Shown here: in pieces, positions 13,401-27,100 of the stretch | How the letters are laid out: each line of letters starts with the position of its first letter | Numbering within the stretch: the first letter of the stretch is position 1 | Source of the DNA: Chrysoperla carnea | Lineage: Eukaryota; Arthropoda; Insecta; Neuroptera; Chrysopidae | DNA length: 64,000 nt | Assembly: GCF_905475395.1 (NCBI RefSeq) | Contig: NC_058337.1 | Span: forward strand, 118,538,368-118,602,367 | Direction of reading: 5' to 3' | Notes under the pieces: model-generated | Told to the model about the DNA's origin: nothing | Seen by the model: the letters and a program-made list of their open reading frames with translations, nothing else | The model's database searches: none | Position numbers and translations under genes: made by a program

Positions 13401-13849
13401 AGAGATATATTATATAGATTGATGATAGATTATATTTCGATTGTAAAATTTCCAAGAATTATATTTTATTGAGATCAAATTTTTTTTTAAAAAACATGTC
13501 TTACCTTAACACAATTTTACGTAATATCTACATATGTATGACATAAATTAGTCACGTGATTTGAAGCAAAACAAAGCAAAAAAAACCAGAAATAAAAATT
13601 TTAACAAAAAAGAAAATATTATATAATAATAATATACAGCGTCGTTTTAATTAAAAGATCGATTATATTTAAAAATTATTAACTGTTCTGATAGAAAGTT
13701 ATTATATTCATACCGGAACTCAAAATAAAAAAATTATTAGATACATCTCAAAATCATTATTAAACAAGTGAAAATATACGAAATATATTTTCGAAAATAT
13801 TTTATAAGACTCATTAGTTGACGTTACCTAAAAATTTTCCACACTCTTT

Positions 13850-14290
13850 CTTTAATAATAGTTTTGGAAGAAAATGGACATCAAAGTTTTGCTCTCTCGC
13901 GGGAATACGCTTACAAAATTGTGAATGATGAAAAATGTTTCAAACAAAAGTGGTTTCTTTTTTTATAAGGAACATTTTTTATAAACTTTATATCTGTAAC
14001 GGTTTACAAACGGTTTACAAAATGGGTCCAACGCAACCAAGACTCAATTGATTTATATTTCTCATTCAATTCGCAAACACACTTTTTACATCCCGATCAC
14101 GCTATAAGGATTTCAGCATGATATCTCTTTTCGTTTTGAGAAGTTTCGTGGTAACAGACGGACCAGCAAACGGACAGCTAGGCAGCCGGAAATGGATTAC
14201 TTAACCGATTTTATGAACACCTATACGTAAATTTTGTACGGATCATCAATATTTCTAACTTAACAAATTTGGGATTTAAATTAATATACT
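13850..14290 (+). repeat. Dispersed repeat, forward orientation
   Basis: This AT-poor island includes CATCCCGATCACGCTATAAG, a stretch rich in ACGGACAG-like units and the end block GATTTTATGAACACCTATAC. A fragment of the same family lies inverted at 11430-11590. Confidence 0.55.
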
Positions 14291-14349
14291 TATATACATA
14301 AATATATATATGTATAGGAAATATTTATATATATAAATATTTCATATAC

Positions 14350-14700
14350 AGGGTATCGCAAAAGGTCGTTACAATGGTCTACCACATGTAGCTTAGCTCA
14401 AAATAAATCGATTTAGCTAAACATACCCTAGTAAAAGTTGCTCCGCTCTGGGGTTATACGCCCTTGAAGTTGCAATTTTGAAATCGTTTTTCTTCCATAA
14501 CTTTAGAACGATTAGCGCGATTTTCATAAAATTTAGTGTGGTAACACTGTTTGTTTCTCATACAAAATAACTTACATCAACCTAATAAGAAATATAAATG
14601 CATGGGCATAAAATGTAAGGTTTTTAACAGCTAAAGCCCCCCAAATTTTTACGCCCATGGAGGTCAAGAATTTTAAGTATCGAAATTAGATGAAATTAAC
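14350..14700. mobile_element. One-ended transposon fragment
   Basis: TACAGGGTATCGCAAAAGGT resembles a Tc1/mariner or similar inverted-repeat end next to TA. The body is less AT-rich than its surroundings. I could not find the matching right end, so the limit at 14700 is only approximate. Confidence 0.35.
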
Positions 14701-15789
14701 TGTAAGAATTTGATACCAGAAAATAATTGGTCTAGCATTTTAAGTCAGATTCATCACATCTTGTTATATTACCTACTAAACGGATATATAAGTAGTAAGT
14801 ATTCGCAATGTAAAGTATATACTAATACAAGATCAGGAAATATATGAAATTAATACTTTCTCTCCTATATGCTGAGGTACTACTGACTTGTTAAGTTGAA
14901 TCGATAGGTAGGTTCCCGTTCATGTGTACCTTATAAAAATGTTTATATATATAGCCATCGGCTAATTTATTAATCTTCACTTATTATATATATAGGCAAT
15001 ATTAAAAATTTCATTCAGAGTTTAATAAAAATTTATTAATAATAATCATGTAATAATTTTAATTTGTGTGTAATTTTATGTTGTTTTTTTTTTTTTTGTA
15101 TGTGTGTGTGTGTACATTATTAGTGGTATCCTCAGGCTTTCATTATGGTTGCGTGAAATTATTATCTTTTATGATACAATATTTCTTTACCTCTAAGTAG
15201 GAGAAAGGTTTTGCATTTTCTCATTTCGACTGTATGTGAATTTTGGAGAATTTCTAACACAAATGGTTTTTAAATTTACAAAATTTAAAAAATCCCCGGC
15301 AAATGCAATTTATTTTTTTTGTAAACCGATTTTTGGAAACCTAGCTATAAAATGATCTCAATCAAGTCGGTTTGACCGTTTAAGGGCTTCGATGTCACTG
15401 AGAAACACATGGACGCAAAGATAAACACTTTAAACTTATAACACTCCTTCTTTAATCAATATCAAAGTGATGGTCAAGGACATCAGATGAGATGAAAAGG
15501 ATACTTAGAGAGCTATCATTTTTTGGGACAAATTTTTGGAAATATTTTAATTGAAATTGAAATATTTAAGTTGACTTTGTTCTTTTGAATTATTGTATTG
15601 AATTGCTTAATTATATTTTACCATTTCACTTTTCGAAATGAATTGAGCCATGTTTATTTGACCATTCATTTCCTTAGTCATTATTTACATGTTAAAATTA
15701 TAGGTCAAAATCGATTCCAAACTGAATCGATTTTGAAGATCATCGAAAATTTTATAGTTTTTTCGGGTACAAAAATCTAACCTCGCACA

Positions 15790-15950
15790 TGAGAGACAAA
15801 GCTAAGAATACTCTCCGTTAAATTACCTATCAAACGAAACCAAAAAAATTAAAATCGGTTCATCCGTTTAGGCGCTACGATGCCACAGACAGACACACAC
15901 ACATAGCGGTCATAATTATAACACCCCTTTTTTAGTTCGGGGGTTAAAAA
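15790..15950. repeat. Dispersed repeat, same family as 5036
   Basis: 'ttaggcgctacgatgccaca', 'gacagacacacac' and the end 'agttcgggggttaaaaatt' match the family. Confidence 0.5.
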
Positions 15951-16849
15951 TTATGTTCAATAACAAAATTGAGTCAGCACTGCAAGGTTAAAAACTTTTA
16001 CAAAATTTTGGGATCATAATTAATTTAATCCAAACTAAAAGAGTTAACAATACACAAAATTTTGAAAGACACTTAATTACCGGATAATATCCTTTTGTTT
16101 TGTTAAAATGAGGAAATATTATAAACAATTATATTTTGCTTATCTCCGTTGGCACGCGGTATATATACTATAATTTTGCACATCGTTAATTACTTTAATT
16201 ACAAAGACAAAAAAAAGAACAAAATGAAATCAGATTAAAAATATTAATAAATATTTCCCTAAATTAATTACAAAATAATAAATATTCAAGTTTTACATAA
16301 TAATATAATTTCAGAATTAAATTACCACAAATTTTTTTTTGTCGCAGGATATAATTAATTGACTTTAATCTGAAGATTGTGAAAGTTTAATAAGAAATTA
16401 AATATGTAATTTTTTTGTTTTATATTGTAGTAAAACCAAAAAAATAATTTATTTGGCAGTCAAATTTTGGTTATATGTTCAAATTGACAAATTTTAATAT
16501 ATTTTCAAATTGATAATTTAATAATTTTAAGTACAATTTCTCCTAGTTTGCGTGAAAATTTGTGATTTTTGAATCCACTACTCAACTTATTTTGAAAATT
16601 ATTTCGCCTATAGCATGCTACATTGTCTGTTAATAGCATGGGCTACACAAAATTTTCTAAAACATTAGGGTTCCGCATCAAAATATTAAACCCCATGAAA
16701 TTGTGAACAAAAAAGGAGGCAAGTGGGGGCGGGGGAGTAAAGACTATAGCGCAGTAGTATTTTTATTTTAAGTTGAAGATACTCAGAAAATACGACAATC
16801 ATTGTCTGTTAGGCGGTACTCAGTTCACAGGGTTAGCTAAAAAAAGCTA

Positions 16850-17130
16850 CAATAAATAAGTGAACCCTGCCTGTCTATCTGTACCATCGTAGCGCCTAAA
16901 CGAATGTACCTATTTTAATTTTGTTTCGTTTGAAAGGTAATTTAATGGGGAGTGTTCTTAACTTAGTTTCAAGCGCGAGTTTAGGGTTCCGTACCCAAAA
17001 TAACCAACAAATAAGCCATGACCCTCAAAATCGATTCATTTTGGAGAAGACTCGAAGGCAAAATATAATTTGATGGACAGTGTTCTTAGATATGTTTCAA
17101 GTCGGAGTTTAGGATTCCGTAACCGAAAAA
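16850..17130. repeat. Dispersed repeat, same family, inverted
   Basis: 'accatcgtagcgcctaaacg', 'gtttgaaaggtaatttaatg' and 'gttccgtacccaaaa' are found; the last two are reverse-complement forms of blocks at 36.3-36.5 kb. Confidence 0.45.
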
Positions 17131-17503
17131 GACGGGGTTTTTTTAAATTTTGTAAATTTTATTTGAATTTTACTTTGAAAATAAACTGTTTTTTCCTAAT
17201 ATATTTCTAAATAGTTGCGTTTACAACCTATATAAAATCATATATTACAGAAATCATACTTAAAAAACACAACAATACTTAAGTAATAATAATAATAATA
17301 TAAAATTACAAGGTTATTATTATAACTAATTAATTCAATTTAAGTACACACAATAATAATGCATAAGAAATAAACATCCACCATTATTTTTATGGATTTC
17401 ATGATATATAATTATTTTATTCATTCCGAAAAGTCAACTTATTTACTTATAGTGGTTTATTTTACAAGCTTTATACTCATGCATAATTATTTGTAAAATC
17501 TGG

Positions 17504-17994
17504 ACCTACTCCACGCGTTGCTGTGGCTAAGGTTCTTGTTATATTACAAATTGTAGTAAACTATTCAAGGGGAACAGTAGGAGTGCTAACACCAAAAATT
17601 GAAAAAGTAAGAACAATTGAATTTCACTGTATTTCGTTTATTACAAAATAAACTTAGGTTAAACCTTAGCCTCAGCAACATGTGATATAGTTATGCTATT
17701 AAATTGTTGCTTATTTGAGACGTTTTTATTTTTAAGATAGCGCCATCTTCTGAATACTTACTCAATCCAATCAACAGATATCACCATCTGCTAGAATCGT
17801 TTGAAGCTAACAGATAATTGTGAACGTAAAATAATAGACAAATATTGCGACTATAAATTGAGATGTAAGCTATCCTACATTTCAAGTTGGATCAAATTGC
17901 ACACGGTGCAAATCAAATTTAAAATCGGTTCAGTAGTTTAGGAGTTCATAGCGGACAAACAACGTGACACGTAATTTTTATACATATAAGATAA
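17504..17994 (+). repeat. Dispersed repeat with CACGCGTTGCTGTGGC start
   Basis: A non-coding block beginning ACTCCACGCGTTGCTGTGGC and ending near GTGACACGTAATTTTTATAC. The end contains 'aaaatcggttcagtagttt', a phrase typical of old dispersed insect repeats. The class is unknown. Confidence 0.5.
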
Positions 17995-20900
17995 AAAGAT
18001 ATAGGGTGTTTGTTTAACAGTGATATTTTCAAAAAAAAAAAAAAAAAAAGTCGGATATATAAACAATTGTTTCAAACACAAAAGTTTGATAATACGGTAG
18101 TTGCTTGATGTCGATATTGCCATGATATTCGCGAAATGGGTCGAATTTAATTTGAAAGATTTGAATATAAACAATGGAACGGGCAGGGGAAACTAAATAA
18201 AAGCTTTAAAAAAACTGAATTGTGCAAAATAATTTAATGAAGAATTACATTACCCGCTCTGAGCTACTCTTTGTAGTCTTCTAACATGCATCACACGTTC
18301 CCTAATCAGTAAATTCTTGGTATGGCTTTTAAAAGTCATGTCCATCACTCAGCTTGATTATTATTATTATTATTAATAAAATATATGCATTAATTATTAC
18401 AAGTCAATATTATTTAAGTACTTATATCTATGATGGATGGATGGACTGGACTTTATAAAGTACTCACTCAGTCACTCAGTCACTTTAAATTAAAGAGTCA
18501 TGTCATGTGTCTTGCATACCTAAATGATCATTAATTTATTGCAACAACAAAAAAAAAAAAAACAATATTTTTAAATGAACATCGAACAAATATATAATGT
18601 ATTTACCTACCTACATAATCTGTTTTTATTGTTTTTAAAAGATCAATTTTATTTTTTTATCTTTTTATTTAATTACTAATTATTAGTATACAGTTAGGAT
18701 AAAGGCACGAAAGTACTCATTGAGGCGAAATAAAACAACCATGAAACGTTGAATATAACCGTATAGTTGCTATGGCAAACAAACTGTATTTTTGCTGTTA
18801 AGGTGTTTTTGCCGTAAACCCACTTTTCTTAAGAATTTGGTGAAGTAAAGTGTCAAGGTATTTCTATCGGAGTAAGTGAGAACACGATACCTTAGAAGGT
18901 GCGAAAATATAGTTCTCTAAATAGTACCTAGTTGTATTTAAGGAGGGTGGAGATAAAAAGAATCATCTCTTTATATAAAAAGTCTCCATGAAAAGCAGAA
19001 TAGTGGTGGCGCTACTGCAGCAAAAGTGTAAGTTTTAAAAGAAAAGGTTTTTAAGAAGAGTAAGATAAAAATCTAAACAAATTGTTAGAGATGAATAGAG
19101 AAGTTCACATCAAACATAAAGTAATAAAAGTAAGATAAAGATCTAAGCAAGTTGTTAGAGAAGGATAGAGAAGTTAACATCAAACAACTTTTGCTATACA
19201 AGCGCCATTCTGGTCAATTTTAGAACTTTTCTTTACTGTTATTTTGAACACTTTTTTACTTTGGGCCATATTTAAGATTGCCCTCCTTACTTCTACCCTC
19301 GATAGTTGGATTAGTGCAGTAAATTTATCAACGCTACAACGTAGACGCTCATATATTGGTCATTAGTGTAACAAAAGTCAAAAGTGCAACGTTGTGCCTT
19401 GTACAATTCACTTCTGGATTAGAAAAACTATGGAACCGATCTTATACGAAAATATTCAAAAGACTTGAATGCAGTTGATTTTTGCCAAGAACTTGCCGTA
19501 TTAAAAAGGTTGTAAGAGAAATTTAAAAAAAAATCAAGTGCATTTGACCAGTTATAACATCTGTGCAATCATGACTTGCAAGAAGCGTTTCCTAATGTTA
19601 GTTTAGCTTGAAGAATATTCTACCTACAAATTACCATCTGCAAGTTGTGAGCGAAGCCATTATCAAGTTCTGACCCTGGTTGAAAAAACGTAGAACCGGA
19701 TCTATTTTATAATTTTATCCTTGTTATTGTGGTAAATGATAGAAGTATTATACTCAAGATACTCAAAATTTACAAATTTTCCTATTTTATATATGGAAAT
19801 TAAAATAGTCTTCTTTACATCTTACACTGCGCGAGTAGCCTCTTTTCTAAATTCTGACGGAAAACTATGCATAGACATTGTTTATGAAAATTACCCATTG
19901 CGTAGCTTGAGCCGTGGTTATAAGCTTGTAGGGTCATAAAAACGATGTCAATGTCTTAAACCTCCTCGGGTTTTGTTAGCTCGCAAGTCGAAGCTATTAA
20001 ATTACATATTTTTATGATTTTGCGTCTAAAGTATATACACAACGTGTTTTGGTAGTTTTTGATTACAATGGGCATTTTCGTTCGTTACTCCAAAATTATA
20101 TGCAATTATTATTAATTAATAACATAATTTTTATATGCAATGTAAGTACATAGTCTGCCATCTATTGATTTGTTCACATAATAAATATTGTATTTAATTA
20201 TTTTCATTTTATTTTTACTTTTTATTTAAATAATTTTTTTTTTTAACATAAGCTATTAATTTTGTTGAAAATTGTTTTAAATATTAACTACAAACCTTAT
20301 ATTTTAAATATACAATAAATAGTAGTCTTCGAAAGGTAGATATTTCTATTCCTTGGAAAAAGAAAATAAGTTTTTTTTTTTTTTCAACTAAATGTGTAGA
20401 TATTTAAAATTTCAGCTGACTCAAAATTCAATTACAACACTTGCCTTAAGTTGGTTTAAATTATTGTGTTAGGCGTCAGTTTCTTAATTCATACAATCAT
20501 TTATGGGAAAAATATTACACCCAAATACAATTTCAAACAAAAACTAAGAGTTAACCAATAATTTGTAAAATTCAGAAACAAAATTTATGAAAAATAATTA
20601 AATCAAATAATCCTAAATGGTTTAAAAATAATTAAAAATTTTAAATATCCGAGAAATAAAAACTATCAAAAATAATATTAAAAATTCTAAAAAATTAAAA
20701 ATCGAAAAGAAACTATTAATATTAATTTATATATTATTAAATAATTCAAAAAATGAATAAAACATTTTTAATATATTTATTATAGGTACACATATATTAT
20801 ATATTATGACATTGATTATAAAATTTTTCAAAAAATAAGAATATATAAAATTTATACTTTTATAATAAAATATTATGGTCATTGTATTAAAAACATGTAA

Positions 20901-21141
20901 ATGTATACCTACTATGAAGATATTTTTAAAATAATCGACATATATAACAACTTACCCTACTTACGGTATGTTACAGAAATTTTGATATAATAAATATAAT
21001 GTTGAATGCAGTAGAGTTGTTATTCCAGCATTAAGTAAATAATCGAGTAAATAAATCGAAATAATATTAAAGAGCATAAAAATTGTAAAACAATTAATTT
21101 CTCAAAATTGTTTCCCTGGTAGGGACCATGCTTGCTTGATA
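17995..21141. other. Gene-free region
   Basis: Apart from the 70-bp tandem repeat at 19061 and poly(A) or poly(T) runs (for example near 18032, 18548 and 20373), nothing is recognised. Confidence 0.5.
19061..19195. repeat. 70-bp tandem repeat, two copies
   Basis: TAAGATAAA(A/G)ATCTAA(A/G)CAA starts at 19061 and 19131, and the remaining bases of each unit also match ('gttagaga', 'atagagaagtt', 'acatcaaac'). Confidence 0.7.
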
Positions 21142-21595
21142 GGGGCAATCCATTAATTACGCCACACAAATTTTATAATTTTTTGTCACCCCCTTCTTTG
21201 TCTCAGATGGTCAGAAGCCCCGTCTTCATAGTGTGATGTCACAAATTGGTCAATTTAATTTTTAGATCTAATTTAATTAAAATAGCAGTTTCAAAATTTT
21301 TTATTTTCATTCCAAATATTCTTAATAAAAATAACATAAAATCAAATGGTCATTGGCACTTGTCGATTGTCTCACAGACAACTGACGTGCGGAATGATGG
21401 GACAGCGAGTATTTTCACTCGCCGACGGCTTAACCCTACATAAACCTTATAAATACTAATATTTTTAAGTTGTTTGTTTACGCGTTCCGCGTTTTAACTT
21501 TTTAGTTTTTGACATGTGATTGTCACCTGTCACACAATATCATTTTTCATTGACCCCCTCTCCTTCCCTTAACGTGTAGCGTTATTTATTTATCA
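21142..21595. mobile_element. MITE-like element with imperfect inverted ends
   Basis: The left end GGGGCAATCCATTAATTACG and the right end, inverted (…AACGCTACACGTTAAGGG), are imperfect inverted repeats, and both flanks carry C-rich segments (CACCCCCTTC, GACCCCCTCTCC). This resembles a common invertebrate MITE family. There is no coding capacity. Confidence 0.5.
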
Positions 21596-23980
21596 TATAA
21601 TAACTGTTGATAGTGTAATAATTTTCTCTCGGACTTCCAAAAAACAGCTAGGTATGTTAACAGTGTGTTTTGCTTGACTGTGCTCAAAGTTTTTGTTGTT
21701 GGAGCTCAGTTTTTCAAGCTTAGCTTTAGTTTTTTCAAACGAACGATCGGGTAAAAGAAAAGAGGGTTTCTAAAGAGTCTTGATCTTCGCGTGCTGGATG
21801 TTTTAAATGTACTTAGACTTTCTTCAAAGTTTAAGTTTTTGGAACTAGTACTTCTTAATCATCTTCAATTAACTGTTTATATTTAGCCTATGCTTTTCAA
21901 TAAGAGTCAAAAAAACAATATCTTACTAAACCACTCTAAGCGTTACAGAAACATTAAATTTCGATGGATTTGGGTTGATAGAAGAGAGTTGCCTTGCTAC
22001 TGCCATTTCAAAAGTACTACTTCTAGATTTTCCCTCCACATAGCCAAAGACAAAAATCCAGTATAAACCATATGAATAATATAGATTTTCTTTCTTACAT
22101 AGAATACATTGCTGGAATTTTTGCACCCTCAAATCTACGCAGCACCTTTTCTAAATCACCACGATAATATTTCTTTGACTAAAGACTTGAATCTGCGATA
22201 TTGTCATAAAAACTAAAATTTCCGAACATTTACCCTGAAACTCTCTGTATTATATGTATACGTATAATAATATATGGTGAAAGTTATGAATATTTAATGA
22301 AAAAATAAAAATGAATGAAAGTTATGTTATTGTTTTACATAAGAAGTGTGTTTTATTTTATTTATTACTTACTTTACTTACACTAACTTAACTTTTAAAC
22401 TACTCATTTTAATTATTATATTTCATTCATTCAAGAAAAAATATAAATATCTATAGATAGGTAATCATTTATAGCAATTACAGCTAAGCAAGTTTATGAT
22501 TGGTTATCGCCAATAAGTAGATGTAAATATTGGTCCAAAATATGCGACGATAATTTGTTTACATCCGATTGTTAATCTTTTTGTTATCTTGTATCTTTTC
22601 TCAGTCTGAAGATAAATGCGATAATGGCGAGAGGCGGATTAACAAACTTTGCATCCGTAGGCAATTTTAAAAATTAGACCCCCGTGTAGTAAAATTCTAT
22701 CAATAAAGACCCTTTTTTAAAAACTGTAAAATCGCGTTGGTTTTTTTATTGGCAGTTCTTCGGCTCGAGCTATGGTTGTTAAATAAAAAATTAGATGAAT
22801 AGATTCGTTCATAAACTGTTTTCCACTTACTGATAATGATTTGAGCCTTCGTTTCGGCATTTTACAAATAAACATCCGTATGAAAGTAAAACAAAACTAA
22901 AACTGAAGGTCATTGAGGCTCAAAATTAGTTAAGTGGGGAATTGGCGGGTAGAATAAGAATAAGTAAGTAAACAAACAAAACGATGTTATCTCAGTTCTC
23001 AGTTATTTAGGTAAATGCATATAAAATTCACTCGCTGCCTCAGCTGTAGAGGTAACTATGACGATAAACTTGAAAAAACGAATCCCAGATATAGAGGTTT
23101 GTCGTCCCACTAACAGAAGTAATTCAGTGCCAAAGTGTTGGGACCTCAGCATGAGTTCCAGTTATGGAGGTTTCTCTACTTATTCAGGTCCCATTTAACC
23201 AAGTTCTACGTTAAGTATATCGTTATTCCCATCTCTCAATGTTTTCAGTGTGAATACTCTAGGACTAACCCAGATTTCTAGAGCAATAACCTAGATAATA
23301 TCGAACTAAAAATCTAGGTTACTCCCTAAAATCTCTCATGCCTAATAGAAAATCCATTAATAATATTTTTAAAATAAAAAATTAAATTATACAAAATGCT
23401 TTTACCATTCTATATTTATTAGTTTATCAATTAATAAATAAACAATTAAAGGTAAGCCAAAGGTAAACACATTTAGATAATTGAAAATTATAATTATGTC
23501 ATAAAACCATTAATAGAAAACGGAAATACCATCGTCCATATTTAATGTTTCGAAAAACTAAATATAGGTAAACATTAAAAAAAATAAATTTTTGTTTATC
23601 TATATGTACAATTTATTAATCAATAAATTATTAATAATTTATTAAAAAGTTATCATAACATCAAATATCATAACCAAATAATCTGGATTGAAAAATCACA
23701 TAGCCTCTATGTAGAGCATAGTGATGAAACGAATGTTGAATTGTGTTCATTCGCGAACGTGAATGTTAAACTTTCAAATGAAGCGCTCACAAATTCTAAA
23801 GCATTAACTTAATTAATCCTTATAAATTACTTCTCCAGCATGTTTTTTTCTATCCATACCTTATCTTCCTTATTCCTTTATCAAATTCCATGATTTACTC
23901 CTCATTTTCAAGGTTATCATGTTGGCATCTGACAAAAAATATACTCACGGACAAATAATAAATAATTTTAACGAAAAGAG

Positions 23981-24004
23981 ATATATATATATATATATAT
24001 ATAT
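23981..24004. repeat. (AT)12 microsatellite
   Basis: Twelve uninterrupted AT units. Confidence 0.9.
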
Positions 24005-24102
24005 CTAATTTTAAACGAGTTAAATAATAAGTGTATCAGGCAAACATGCTTCGAGTGTAACAGTTTTTAAGATGTTTTTTCCTAATCCTGAAGACAAACA
24101 TA

Positions 24103-24182
24103 AATGGTGGAAACGCACATAAATAATGAATTACATTAGATCCTCCTATGTGATATGTATTTATTTGCGCTCCCACCATATT
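24103..24182. mobile_element. Small inverted-repeat element, copy 3
   Basis: Left end ATGGTGGAAACGCACATAAA and right end, inverted, ATGGTGGGAGCGCAAATAAA, flank a core of about 40 bases. It is the same small MITE-like family as at 5553. Confidence 0.55.
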
Positions 24183-27100
24183 TATTTATCAAAACTATAT
24201 GCGAGAACAGAGAGTTCCAATGCTTAAGCTTTCAGTCAGGTCGAAGGCTTGTCCAAGAGATAGTAGTAAAGTTTGTGTTTTTAGCGGGTGGGCTAAGGGA
24301 TGGGCGAGTTGCGAGGTGGCTTAAAGGGTTGGGCAGGCTGAATCAATAGTTACAATTAGATGAATTCTAGGTGAAGTTCACCGGGTCATCAGGCTGTTTT
24401 ATAAATCTTACTCAACATAAATAATTTGTTATTGGTGAGTTAGTTTTTATATCATATTCCCGTTGAATTTTGTTTACTCGAGATATGAAAATGACTGTAA
24501 AGTGTACAGAGGTATAGAGGTAAAAATTAATTTTCCATTTTAGAAAATATACAATATCTATGTATTTAATAATTTTTGTGTGATATCAAATGGTTTTAAT
24601 CTAGGCCATTTATTTATTAAATTATAGTTGTAGGTTATTATTATTTATTTGAAAATAATAAAAATATGGCTGCTTCTTCATTGGAACATTTTACAAAATT
24701 ATTATTAAGGCCAGTAATATGATTGACATCTATTATTATTTTAAAAGACTGTTTTAAGATAAGCATTTATTTATACTTATATTGGGAAAATCATTTTGCT
24801 AGGCAACAATCGAAGGATTATGAAATATAACTATGATAATCGGCTTAAACTGGGTTTCAGTAGGCGTTGAATAAATAGATAGATAGTAAGAAGCCATAGT
24901 AATTTGCAACAAAACTGTTCAAATATATGAATGAACTTAGTTGTCATTCATAAGGGTCTAGACCATGATCATAAAGATCAAACAGTCACATGGTATTAAG
25001 CTGCATTTAAATTTAGTGTAGAACATTTAAATTTAGTGTTGCAACTGAATTGATTATTTTTTGTCCTTATCATACAATAAAAATCTCGATTTTCAACCTG
25101 AAGATTTTTGTATATAATCTCTTATTTTTATTTACCCAATTGTATCACTACTTAAACTTTTCACCATATTTATCATGATTAAGGAGTAATACTGCACTTT
25201 ATCAATCTATACATTAATGAAAAAAGGATTTTACCAAGTTTAAAATGTGCTGTTTAAAAGTCTGCAGCTAAATTCATTCAAAATTCTTGGTGTCTTTGGC
25301 ACTTTTTTCGTTTTATATGATAGAAAATAAAATGCGTATATTAATGCATTTTTACCATAAAAACGGCAATTTCAATTATTGTACGCAATAGTTTTTATCT
25401 GCGCTTCCATCAAAGTATATCATATGTATACCATTGCCAAAAATAGAAAATGATCAAATAGCTCTTTTAATGAAGGTCAAAAATGGAAATTTCAATGTCA
25501 TACTAAATTACGTTAAATTGATTAAATAATATCCAACCAAAAAAATTTTATTCATGATACCAAAAAGGTATTCGATGCATTCGACTTTTTTACATTTTGA
25601 TACGATATTTTGATTGAATTTTATAAAAAAGTTAATAAAATTATTTAATAAAACTTTTAAAGTGTTACATTTATATTAGTATCAAAATCAGGTCATCGAA
25701 GATTTTTTAAAAATATTTTCTTAAAATTGTTTTTTATACAATTTCAACTATTCATTAATAACCCCCTTAAGAATATAGGTTTGTTAATTACATTATAACA
25801 ACTATAAAAATCATAAACTCCAATACACATGAGTTAACTTAAAATTACAAAAATTTCATTAAAACAAATTAAATAAGTGTCACATTGTTTAATCACAATT
25901 TAAAGTAATTTAAAACTTTTCCTCAGTAATTAAACTTCATTTAAAAAAAATTATTATAAATTAAATTAATTAAATAAAATATAATATATTCAATATGGAA
26001 GTTTTTGTAATTAATGGAATTTTATGAGCTTTATTGCTAAATATAAATGAATAATTATATAGGAAATGAATTAAAATTATATTTAATAGGTGATAAAAAG
26101 TTTTTAATAAAATTAATCTAGTTAGCAGGGGGGCACGGCTCTTAACATCTTAAGTCAACTTTTATTTGATTTATCAAAGTGACGTAATGAAAACATATAT
26201 ATTTATTATGTACTTACTTTGCATTTCGATCACTCCAACTAAATAGTGGGGGCTCGTCTGGTGTTATCGGACCTACTGACATGATAATTTACAAAACAAA
26301 AAAATAATAATATACACACACAAACAAATTTGTCCGACACTTCGTCATTCACTCAAAAACAACAAAAAATTTTTATTCACTTTTAAGAAATATAAGACAT
26401 TGTTTCGTCTGTCTGCTGTGTACATAAAAATTTCTAATTTTATATTTAACCAAATTAATAATAACAGAGTTGAATTGAGCTGTTTGTACCTTGCAAACTT
26501 TCACTTGACAGCAGAGAAATATGTCGTAATATTTATATTTTTTTTTAATAAACCAATTGACTGGAGAAGAAATTATTTTAAATATTTTATTTTTTCAATA
26601 TTTAAGAAAAAAATTCACACTATTTGAAATAACTTTGCCACAAAAATTCGAAAAAAATTCAACAAATTTAATGTTAAAAAATTTTTAAAACAAATGAATA
26701 ACTAACTTTATATTAAAAGTCAAATATTCAAAACTTTTTAAAGTCTTTTAAATTTCTTCTTAAAATAAAAATAAATAAATTTTTAACTTAATAATGTGAA
26801 AGAGTTAATAAAATGTTGGAAAGTGATTATTATTTATTGTAAAGTTAAAATAAAAACCACCTTTCTTCTTTACAGAGATAGGTGTACACCTTTCCATTTG
26901 CATTTGTTGAAAGAATGTTTACCGTTTTGTTAAAATACGTAACTACATGGCTTTTAGATGTAAGTGTGATGGTCTCTGCGGATCTACTTCTGTAAAAATT
27001 AACTTACTTGACATGTTAGTGAAAACATTTATTAAAATATAAGCAACGCAATACTATATTGAGGTATAATTATTAACGGTCGTCATAGCAACGAAGTTGG

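Noticed and set aside
14350-14700. Complete Tc1/mariner element
   Set aside because: Only one end is visible; kept only as a low-confidence fragment.
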